Source of the DNA: Atopsyche davidsoni | Taxonomy: Eukaryota; Arthropoda; Insecta; Trichoptera; Hydrobiosidae | Assembly: GCA_022113835.1 (NCBI GenBank) | Contig: JAILWY010000014.1 | Coordinates: 10,727,501-10,791,500, forward strand | Reading direction: 5' to 3' | Length of the DNA stretch: 64,000 nt | Part shown: positions 11,967-23,900 of the stretch, piece by piece | Layout: each line of letters begins with the position of its first letter | Numbering within the stretch: position 1 is the stretch's first letter | Made by a program: the position numbers and the translations under genes | Notes under the pieces: generated by a model | What the model saw: only the letters and a program-made list of their open reading frames with translations | Database searches by the model: none | Told to the model about the DNA's origin: nothing

Positions 11967-14900
11967 GTGAATAGAACAGTGATTACTCTCTGAAATAACC
12001 TGCAATTATGCAGATTTGTATTATTTTTGTAGATCTGTTTAAAACACGCTAAATTATACATAAGTATTAACATTATTAACCTGTTGCTTCATCTACTGTT
12101 TTGTTTACTTTAAGCCGCTTCTTGGAATGGTCTTTCTTTGTAATATTCTTACTCTTTGATGGCGAATTAAAAACCAAAACATCAATCATATTATTCATAA
12201 AGTATTTGCAGTATATGCTTTCATAACAATATAAAACTATTAATAAAATGTGTAATCAGTAAAAAAGGGGGCGTTCAATCTACCAGGATAGGTTAAAACA
12301 TATCTAATTGTATTTATTTAGTATTTATAATAGCTTACGATATAAAAGAATGTCTAATTATACTCTTAATTTATGTTGCTTGAATTTATAAAGGTACAGA
12401 CCCATAATATTGTATCTATATACCATTAAATCTGAAAAGTTTATGACCGTATAAAGGTAGCTATTTGTGTATGTACTTGACTGGAGAAATCTATCGCTGA
12501 TTCTGACAGATAAATTTTCATTATTATACTTATATAAAACAATCGTATCAAACACATAAAAATGTTTATATATTACCCACGTACTATTATTATACGCTTA
12601 CTTTTAAAATACTTGTCAGCAGATAACACAATAAAATCATATATTATTCTTATGAAAAACGTTATAAATGGTTAGTTTTTTAGTGCAAGTGTTTCGTAAC
12701 AGACAATACTGTTAAATAAACAAAAAAGTTATAGAAACTTAAAAGAAATCATATTTCATTATTTTTCACGCTTTCTGCAAGCAAGTATGTGTCAATCCAA
12801 GAAGTCACAGAAATGTATGCAATAAACCTACCGACATGATAAAGATGTCACTTTATCTATTGTAAATTATTGGTATTTGGCTAGCCATCGCGTTATACTA
12901 TCAAACTAATGTCAATCAATTAAAATTAAATAATATCGTTTAAAATGAGTCCAAGCAATATTAATTTAAAATTCTTGTGTTTCGCATTTTATTCATAAAA
13001 AAAAAAAACAAAATTTTGAACAATGCACTTCAGAAGTCTTTTATATAAAAGGTGTTAATGGACTCCCTATCGTGAAAAAAGATATGGCACCAAAGAAAAT
13101 CATTTGAAAGTAAAAAAAAAATTATAAAAATATATTAGAGCTTGGTTTTTTTTTAATTCGACCTTGAGTATATTTGATAAATATTTTTATAGCTGCAAAA
13201 TATGCAACTAAATCTCTATACAATTTTAAAGCCCATAATCACGCACTATATTTTTATGTCTTGATTTAATAACACAATAAGAAAGAATTAGTTTTTTTTT
13301 CCTCTTAATTTTTATTTAAGGTTAAGAAAACATATTTTAGTATTTAAATTTTTTTTTGTAGAAAATAATGCCAAAGCGATTAATAGTACTACTCTTTTGG
13401 AGATTGTTTAATAATATATTATTTTAAGTGCACTGCATGCCTGCAGGTTTCCATAATACGCTTGCAGTTGTATGAAGGCTGCAGTCGGTCCGGTGTCAGC
13501 AAATATCATTGATTGACAACAGGCAAGTTTAAAAAATAATTATGAAAGAACTACAGTGATTTTTGTTTGCGGGCGCTTTCGCTTTTATCATAGACGTATC
13601 ATCTGGTAAACGTATTGAGTTATTACCGATATGTCTTCATTTAATACAAACAGAAATCACCTGATTCAATATCACCAACATTACACACGAGAGTTGGTAA
13701 GATTATATTCGTTTTATTCGGTTTTCAGAGCTAGCAGATTGCGTGTTTCGGATTCGTGATGTATCTGTCACATATTTGATGTCAGCGTGTAAGCAATAAA
13801 TCAAATACCAAACGTCGACAGTTAACCGAGTGTAGTACTATTATATATACCTTATTTATTTTAAATCTGCCTGTATACACTGTAGGTTTTCCACTTTGAA
13901 AGAAGACTATATAATCCGTGAAAACAGCTATAATTTAAATTATTTTTCGTCCCGTATTTTTTGTTACTTGTGGATAAAAGCTTCATCCTAGTTTATAACA
14001 AACTACGAGCCTGAATAATTCATGGGGGTTGTATCCCGGAAGCGACCCCGGCCGCTCACCTGTTGGGCCCGTCGTGGCCCACCACGGGACCAGGGGGAGA
14101 GCTCGAATCAGACTCGGCAATCGACGCAAAAGCAATTGATACTACTTCAAAGCAAGTAAACAACATAATACGTTTACTAACTTTGAAGTACTATCGATGC
14201 GAATGCAAAGTTAGTGTGCATAATGCAGCGATAGTAAATGAATTATCTCACTTTTGACCTCGATATTCCAAATACGTATCAGATTTTGCCGCTTATTTTT
14301 TTTTTTTAAATTTAAGTAAATACGTGATTTAAATTATATTTCCGCAATGTAATATATGTAGTTATATTACTTCCTAAAACTCTTTGGGCGTGAAGGCCTC
14401 ATTCACCCAATTACTTTTACAAAATATAATACTTAAATAATTTTACGACAATTTTAAATCTTGCCGTTACACTAGATATTCTCTCATTGTTTCTCTATAC
14501 CATATTTTGATATGTGTGCTCTTATTTTTCAGTGTTATAATATTTATAAATTCTTTTTTTATAGACGAGTTATTTAATGGTGTTCATACATTTACAACAA
14601 TGAGAACGTTACCTCAGCGGGCAGCACATCCAAGCGTTACAAACGCTGCGCAGTTGTCTTCAAAGTGGGCATCTGAAAAAATAATAATAAACACTTTTAC
14701 ATAAAAAAAAAGTTTATCTTACAATCGACACGCGTGAATAGTTCCCGGCAACACAAACGTGAAATAACTCTGGCGAGCCGCCAAGTTAAATTTCCTACAG
14801 ATGTCAAAAAACCCCAAACAATGGCGCGCACTCATCTTTAGCAAACTGAATGATCGCTCTAACGACCTTTGAGTCATACACGAAGTACCAGCCAAATCGT

Positions 14901-17900
14901 AGAAGTCTGACGTAGACTTATGTCTATCACTAAATATTAAAATTGATTGATTGAGTTTCGTCGATATTCCAATAATTTCTTTATTGAACACCGTTTTTTT
15001 TATTTGATAAATCCAATTTTGTGTTGCTTTTCTTTTTGGTTAGTGAAAATAACATCTTCGTCCTTGCGGGCGTGCACGACACACCTCGCACACCTGGCAC
15101 AGAAAAGTAATTTCTGCTTTGTCTTTTTTGTTCCCCAGGGCTTCACCAACGCTGCAGTCCAGAAGGCCAGTCAGGGGGATGATCTGGAGACCTCGTTATC
15201 TCTGAGCGACGTGTTCTACATAGACAACAATGGAAATCAAATGTAAGCTTTGTACGCAAGGTTGAAAGGGTGCTCCTCCAGCAGCACTCTGCTTCTGAGT
15301 GACTAAAAAATTAGAGAACTAAATGAAAATCGTGTTTGAAATACTAAATTCTCTTAAGTACCTAACTATTAATTCTTGTAAATTAGAGAATACAAAATAA
15401 ATCTAATATAAAAAAAACCTATCACTGAGCGTAAAATTTGTTTTTTGTGTGTGTGGAATGAAGAACTTGCTTTCTTATTCTACCTTTTGCTGTGCAAACA
15501 GTCGTGACTTTATGTGTATCACGATTATCATCTTTTGATTATTTGTTAAATTATATATATTTTATGGATTGGTCAATCACATGCGTATTTATTACCCATT
15601 ACGGGTTTATTATATTATTACTAATATGATTAGGCCCATTAGTTCATATGTAGAAGATGATTTAAAGAAACTCTCAGAAAAATATCATCGTGATTTGTGT
15701 GGGATTTGAACCCACATCTCCTGGTTTACATGACCGGTGTACGAACCCTTGTACTAACGAATCACTTCCGTTTATCGAGAATTTTTAACAATCATACTCT
15801 ACATATGAATCAATGTGCCCAGGCCAGGGCTCAAATCCCACACAAATCACGGTGATATTTTTCTGAGAGTTTCTTTAAATCATCCTATACATATGAACTA
15901 ATGTAATTCTAAGTCTAATGGTAATCATATTAGTAATAATTTGTTAAATTATTAGATCGTGCGTATATTTATTCCCCTTTGTTAATAATAAGTATACGAA
16001 ATATAGCAGCAGTACAGTGGAAATCAAAAAAATAATTTTGTAACACCAATACTTGCTTTCTTTATTGCCAGTGTACTACCGAAATTTGTAAAAAGGTTTA
16101 AAAAATACTACTCATTTCTACACTTTTCAGTAGTTAAAACATATTCATAGGTGGATCTAACACTATCTTTAATTTTCGCGGTATTCATACTTTGTAACTA
16201 GTTTGCTATTGATGTAAAATACAATTGTTTTTATTTATCTGTAAATCTAGCTTTTTATACTAATTATTCGAATAAAATAAAATAATAATATCGCTTTGTC
16301 TACTACTCTGTTGTAGTGGCGCATTTTCCCCACCGCATATTATGTCAGCCGGTACGTGTGCGGAGCATTCATCTCAGCTTGTCGGCGAGGGCGCAAGAAA
16401 CCGTGAAAATCCGCCCCCAATGCCGCGGGACTCGAGCCGTAAAAACTCCAGCGGCCCCGTCCATGATTACGGAAACTTTGTCCAACTAAAACACAGCCTC
16501 CCTTCTCCCCGCACCTCTAGCCAGCCGGCAATGCCGTGTCACACGGCACAACTAAATGATCTAATCTTTTACTGTCACAAAAGTTGAAAACTATGCATTC
16601 CACGAAGATGGTTGTAGTACGATTAGTTTTGCATTAAAAGCTTTCCATTTGTCTTATAAAGATATAAAGCTGAAACTTTTATGAAATATTTATACAGAAG
16701 ATAGTCATCAATATCGCACGCAAACCCAATTTACAAGATCTAAATATGTCAATTAATTTAAAGCATAGGTTCCAAAACTATTTTGTCCCGTAGACCCCTA
16801 GTCGAGTTTTCCTGTCTTATATAGAACAACTCACTTTCATAGGGTTTACTGTACAGTAGCTTTAATACATGTAAAGTTAATTATACCTTTATTAATTAAA
16901 AACACGCAAAATGCAAATAAAGTAACATTAAGAAAATCTATATATTTGACAGAGAGTACTTGGTGGAATTCCATTTTAATATCTTAAATAGAATAAAATA
17001 CTTAAAATGCCGACGTGAAAGGTTGATGGTTGGATTCGTTAAAGTATATAGGTACAATCTGTGTTCGGTTCATTATGACATTTTGGTGATGATTTGCTTA
17101 AATAGGTTCCACTCTCGTAGACCCCCATATACAGTTCATGGACCCCCAATTTAATTTTTCGTTGTCATCGACCCCTTGCAGGGCGGAATCGACCCCTGGG
17201 GGTCGATATTGACCACTTTGGGAACCAGTGGTTTAAAGCTATATAACACGGATAAATTGTTCTTTATACTAAAAACTACGTCTCTTTAAAATACCACGTC
17301 AAATTTTATAAATAATGTACTTGTTCAATGAGGTTTTTTGTTTTGTTTTTAACCAAGATATGCCAGTAAAATAATGTGTCTGCGTTTTTAAATGACACGC
17401 AAAACACATTTAAAATCAAGTAGTATACATTTCACAAAAAAAAAAACACATGTGATAATTCCAATCTGAATTCCAGTCTGTCACTCAATCAACGCGCTCT
17501 CCAAAAGCAAAACACTCTGAAAATACGCCTCCTCATAAAATGTTCAACAGTATAGCGCGGCCTGAAAGCCAGGGCTTATTTTTTCACATCTCGATTCGTC
17601 ACTATGCTCTGGCGATAAAATATAAGGAGAGAGCTTATTTTCACCCCTATTTGAGGGTTGCTGCGATTGCTCTGAGGTCGAGAGAGAAACCAGGCCATAA
17701 GCAATGCTAATTGCGTGAACGCCCTTTTTAAAATTCATATTTAAGCAATTTGCGGTAGATCAAGGTCCCTTCGATTTCCATAGCGTAACGACTTGAGGAA
17801 CTTGAAATATATTGAATATTTAAGATAATTCTCTGAAAACAGAGTACCTTCACTTCATACAAATGTATTTCAGCCATTACTGGTCCTTTTTATTTTATAA

Positions 17901-20900
17901 AATCGATTGAAAAATACTCGTTTTATTCCTTTAAATCTGGAATATAATTAACAAACAAAAAACAAAAAATGCTACTGACGTAGTATATATGGAGTATTTG
18001 TGTAAAGCCATATTTGTAATCAAATATATTAAATTATATTTTTATCTTTTGATACTTGTGTGAAATATTTTTTTAAAAATCTGAATTTTCTTCCCAAATT
18101 CAGCCACTTGTTGTACTTTTTTTGTAGACCTGTTGCGGTACGCACACTTGCTTATTTTTACAATTCAATTTATACTATACCAAAGAACACAATATTTCCA
18201 TTTTATTATATATTATAAAAAAATATTATCAAACGGCTTTAAGTTTTTTTAAATCTATTTATTGTAAAAACAAAAACTTTGGCGTGAAGAATATTTTTAA
18301 AATATTTGAAGACAATTTTGGAAGCTCTGTAAATTGATGTTTGCAATAATTTAAAGTTCACGGAATAATTAATACTTATTTATTTCCACAGCGGTTGTAT
18401 GTTTTAAATTCAAAAGTTATTATCACTTTTGCTCGACGGATTTTCAGCTGTAACACATTTAAGTTGGTCTTGTTTACTGAAGTTGAGTGTTCCGTGGAGT
18501 GACTTCTCTAATATTTCGCTGACTTAGACTAAAGTTTTGATTTATTTAAGTTCCACAAATCTCTGAAACCTTTTGGATGTATTGAAAGTGCATTTTTATT
18601 ATCAAACAATACTTATTTTTTGGTATATCACCTATTGAATCGCCTTATAGTTCAATTGCGATCACGCTTACTTATCGACCGTGAAATTTTGGTTTTAAAT
18701 CCATTTAAAACAGTAGGCTATTTATATTTAGTTAAAAATGTTATTTTTCCAGAGTTTTAAAGAAAAAGAGAACTTTTTAAGAAACAGTTGTATTTGACGC
18801 AGATTTTCTGTAATTTACCCACAAACAACGAGGAAAATGATATGACGAGCTGTATACAGTCACAATTTACTAATAACGCTTTTTGCTGCTTATTTATCTG
18901 CCTCTTCTTTTTCAGAGTAGTTCGGATAATTTTCTTGTTCTCATTTGGTTAAAATTTCTACTATGGCATGTTTCTCGAAATTTTTTCCTTTTTCCGTTTT
19001 CTATGAACACCCGATCATAATGTGTCATTTTCTCCAGGTTTTATTTTTAACATCTATGAATTGTATTTTATGAATTGATGTGTCAGAATGCATATTCTGT
19101 AGCTTAAGCGTGCACCTGGAGCGTCACAAATGAGACACGAGACGTCAGCGTTGGCCTTTCAATTTATGAACTGTCAACAAAGGAAGGTAGCATGTGGTGG
19201 AAGCACACCCAGCTATTAAACTAGATAAATTCTGGGTACAACATGTCGGCGCGTGCCACTATCCTTGTAAAGATAATCACTCTAACAATGGTTTCGATTC
19301 TTTGATTATGAATGCATAATTGAGAGAGAGGGAGGGTGAAGACATTTCAGATTATTCACAAACTAGTAGGTGAGATTTTTTTAAATAACTTTAATAATTT
19401 ATTGAAGATACCGTATTCATCTAATGCCGCACATGCTGTGTCTTGGCAGATCTGGTTGTGTAAAGCAGACGAGTTGAAGCAGTTAGGGGCACTGCAGTTA
19501 GGTAAAAGAATCCTTCAAACACGCCTCGAGGGTTGCAAGCCTCTGGACACCACTGTTAATAATGTGTAGGTCCTGACTTCGGCCCGATACGTCTACTTAA
19601 TTTCTAGTTGATACTCTTGATTCGATACCATTACTGTTTGAAGGGCCTGATACCAGAGCTGGGTCCATTTTCGATTTTTTTTGATAAATTAGAAAATATT
19701 TTGGGAAAAATCTATTGCACCAATTGAAAAAATTCGATTTCCTAGTCAGCTACGTACTGATTTTTTTTACTTTTTTTGCGAAATTGTCTTATTTCATTTA
19801 TTTAATTGTCACTTTATTTTTCTATATTGAAAGTTGTTTTTTTTTTTACAAAATATTTAAAAATTATTAATTATATTTATTTATTTTTTAAATTTAACTA
19901 ACGTTATTTCTCAAATTTGATAAAATGACGACTTTTCAAAACCATTTTTTTATTTTTGCGTGACACGTAAATGCTTAAGGTTCCAGATCCGTCAGTCATA
20001 ATACTCTCCAAATGGGAGAACACATATTTATCATATTAAAAGTATATTTATAAGAAATAAAAAAATTCATTTGTAGAAAAAGGAATGTATCTAACTTTTG
20101 GCTGTTAATTTTTTTCTATTAGTGCAGTAGATTTTTCGCAAATTTTTTTTTTTATTATCAAAAAATTCGAAAATGGACCCCCATCAAAAGGGATCGGTTA
20201 TACGATGCGCAAATTAGTAAGGTGTTACTTTGTTCACAGTTCCCTGGTGCAGATGCGCGCCTTCGGGTGTTCCGCCTTCCACGTGTCGCGGCTGGAGCTG
20301 TCGCTGGGGTCCATGCGCCTCGGCGTGGCGGCCTCGGCGGGGGCGGCGGCGCGCGGGGCCGGGGCCCTCCTCGTGGAGGCGCAGTACCGCGCCGCCTGCC
20401 CAGCCCTGCAAGCCCTGCTGCCGGCCACGGCTGACGGCCGCATCAGGTCACACCCCGCCTTGACTAAACCATAGGTTTCCAACGTGATCAATATCGACCC
20501 CCAGGGGTCGATTCCGCCCTGCAAGGGGCCGATGGCAGCGAAAAATTATTTGGGGGTCCATGAACTGTACATGGGGATCTACGAGAGTGGATTCCATTTC
20601 AGCAGGTCATCATCAAAATAGCACAGTGGGTTATCAATGCATACGGTGATATTGAAGAATCGGAAGTCATACTACAAGAAGAACTGATCGAACTGAAGGT
20701 GCAGTTTAGAAAGGGATATCACCAATTTTGGCTTCACCTGCTATTTATCCTGCATTATGGACTATCGCAAGAAGGTTTTTGATAGTTTTACCATCTTCAT
20801 TCCTCGTGGAAATGGCTTTCAGTGCGGTTGCCTTTCTTCTTACAAAAAAAGAAATACATTGGAAATCACTGAGCGAGGAGATTTAAAGTTAAATCTGAAG

Positions 20901-23900
20901 CTTATTTGAAGTCAAATATTGAAAAATTGCTATCAAAGCATCAGACCCATCCCGTCCCATTAAAAGTGTTGATTTTTTTTAGTGAATGTTATATTTATAT
21001 TTACAGTAAAACCTCGATATAACGGACCCCTGTTTAACGGATTTCGGATATAACGGACAAAAATCCGGTCAAATGAAAAAAATCAATATTAGCAAGGCTA
21101 CGAAAAACAGGAAAACTCGACAAGGGGTCAACGGGACAAGAAGTTTGGGAACCTATGGACTAAACCCACCCAATGACACCCTATCGATTTTTAACAAACA
21201 ACTGTGGTATATGGTCGATGACTTGCAAGTGAACGACTCAACGTCGCTATCTCATTACAATAACGTTGAAGTTTAAGGCTCCCACACACCAGGCAACAAG
21301 TTTATGTCGCGATCAACAAATTGCACAAGGGTGTAGCCATCGGTACACTAGTAGTTTTTGTGAGATTTCGCTGATATTCACTAGTATACGGCAACACCCT
21401 TGTGCACTTGGTGATCGCGACAGCAATTTTTTGCCCCGTGTGTAGGATATCAAAAAATTCCTCTTCTTCATCGGGTCTACTTAGCACACTAAAGGCGGGG
21501 CGAGTACTAGTACCCGAATGTGTTTACTCTAGAAGCGGCAGAAGGTCATTTTACTCTTAAGGTTTACAGCTCGTAATGTTTGTTTAGACTCGTCAACGTT
21601 ACTTCTACCAATACTGTCCAGTGATTCTGAACAAAGTGACAATGAAGAAGTGCCAAAGAAGAAGTATTGAACAATTTTTAGGACAAAGTGGTCTTGTTGT
21701 GATGCCAAGTAATCCGCAAAGTGTGTATGAAGTGGTTCAACTTTTTATAGGAAACGATTTATTTGACTACATGCAAATCAAAGAGTGTATAGACTAGATT
21801 TCACACGTGCAATTTTACGCGAATTTTGTCCGCTTCGCACATCAGTTTAGTCAATTTGGTTACCCGCTTAAAATATAAGCTATTGTGTAACAAAAATCTC
21901 ATAATTAACTCGGAATTGCTAAATGGAAGAAAAAAAAATCAAAAGTGCAAATCAAAGAGTGTATAGACTAAATTTCACACGCGCAATTTTACGCGAATTT
22001 TGCCCGCTACGTACATCAGTTTAGTTAATTTGGTTACCCGCTTAAAGTGTGCTAAGACCAACATCTCACTAAGCATAAATTAGTGTAGTAGGTCCCCGGG
22101 TCCTTTTGCACCCTTTGATGTAACAAGTTTCATAAAAAAAGTCATATTAATATCGCATTACCTTTAGTTGCGGGAATTTTTTATATTAAAAAATGGCATG
22201 CCTAAATTAATTTACGCTAAGATTGGCTTCTCAATCTAACACTCTTCCTTCTCAACCGTATCTTTAATTTTGAGGGTTGTGACCTTTTTGTAATTACGGG
22301 TGTCACAGATCTTAAGTCACAAGTCAACTGACTAACCTCTCGTGTTTCGTCTATTCAAACACATCTCAATCTAATTTAATTCCTTATTTCTTATCGTCAC
22401 CGTTCCTTACTCGAGTGTCGTAAACGTGACTTCTGAAATATTTCATAAGGCCAGAGATCAGTTCACTGACACTAAAGCAGTTTCTGATAAAATAATTGGT
22501 GTAATTCATCTTCTCATATTGCTTATCTCACAGTTGTTTAAATTTCACAGGGTATTATTTTCTGGTGTTAAAGTAGAAGGCAGTGCTGGATTAGAAATAA
22601 AAGATGACTCTCTTATAATCTTAAATACAGATCTTGAAATATCCCTTAACGAAGTCATTTTAAGCGTAAGTTGTATTTTAAATCATATTAAATATTAAAC
22701 ATCTGTTTCGGAGTAATATTTATCAAGTTGTATGTATATTTGAGTAGGGAAGTAAGCGATATTTTGTCATTTTGGCTTCTTCTGAAATACGCTTGCTTGC
22801 CGCTAGTACTTAACATACTCGTATTCATACAACTGTATAAATAGATTAGATACAAAAGTAATCTGTTTTATTTTTATATATTTGAAGGTATATCATTATG
22901 CACCCAAAAACAATGAAGGTGAAGAATTAATAACAAGCGAAATTACCAAAGATTCCGTAGGTAAGGAAATGCTTAGCAAAAAAAATTGAATATCCAAATA
23001 AGCTAATATTATAAAAAAAAATTATGGTAATCATAATAATATTTTCAGAGAAACTTCCTTTAGTACAAAAGTTCTCGGGTGAGCTGTTTTACCAACTGCA
23101 ACAAGAGTTGATATCTCAGTTAAACGAAGTCCTCCAGAAGACCACTTCGGTCAGCGAGATCCTCGGAGGTAACCCCCAGCTGATCGAAGCGTTCAGGTTT
23201 GTCAAACAAACAAGTGGGTCAGGAACTATTGAGCATGTTTGAGGTTGCGGTGCGCTCACGGTAGCTTCGTCTGTCAACAGCACAAGAGTGGCGGGCGCTT
23301 CCTCGAACGGAAACATGGTTGTCGACCTCATCATGATGGAAGTCAGGAAAAACTTTTTACAAAAGTGCACCGAGGTGGTCCGACTCCCCGACCTGCATGC
23401 CAATTTCAGCAGAAAGGTAAAATATGTTTTTATCAACAAAAAAAATCAATCAATGAATATGTTCGTACGGTTGGGTTCTCTTTTAAACTGGCATTCAAAA
23501 AATCGTATATTTAGATATTTACTTAATTTTTATATAAATAAACATTCGATATTATTAGAGTTCACTGATTATATTATTTATTTTTTTTGTAAATATAATA
23601 AAATACGATCGTTCAAAGAATTGGGAATTTTAATAAATGTTAAATGGCTGCATAAAAAAAAGTTTTTCATGCAATGTATGCAAAGACCTTACGCCATTGT
23701 TATTGAATACAATGAAGTTGAATTCACTGTTGAAAAAATTGTAACGACCTACTTGTTTTATGCTTATCGATTTTTGATTTTGTTTTTTTTTTTTTTTATA
23801 AATTGACGCACAGATCGGCCTAATGACGGTCCATGGCGAGTTCGAAACGGTGGACGGCTGGCTGCGGGACCTCTCCACCATCGACAGAACCAACGACGTG

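Larger units (their letters stand above)
15243..20239 (+). other. Intron 2 of the group 7-like gene, rich in transposons
   Basis: About 5 kb. It holds a TIR element with a tRNA-like segment (15614-15940), a hAT-type element (16765-17231) and a long-TIR MITE (19657-20183). A GC-rich stretch at 16320-16560 contains an 81-codon open frame that I do not believe codes. A block at 17540-17720 resembles conserved non-coding DNA. Confidence 0.6.
20447..22550 (+). other. Intron 3 of the group 7-like gene
   Basis: About 2.1 kb of nested repeat debris: a hAT relic, a pogo/Tigger end, a foldback element, a piggyBac-like transposase fragment and a pair of direct repeats, listed separately. The last 450 bases before exon 4 hold no recognisable feature. 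Confidence 0.6.

Noticed and set aside
14719..14991. 90-codon - strand frame in intron 1
   Set aside because: No recognisable domain or splice partner; only moderate GC. It might be a decayed promoter-like repeat.
15690..15765. Functional threonine-type tRNA gene
   Set aside because: Loop centre TGT and box B fit, but the acceptor stem has only 6 pairs, arm spacing is off by 2-3 bases, and the segment is embedded in a repeated transposable element.
19449..19506. Extra exon between exons 2 and 3 of the group 7-like gene
   Set aside because: It starts after CAG and ends before GTAAAA, but in the required phase it meets a stop codon; direct joining of exons 2 and 3 is in phase.
20214..20524. 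Several overlapping open frames around exon 3
   Set aside because: They are shadows of a very GC-rich exon; only the frame in phase with exons 2 and 4 makes a continuous protein.
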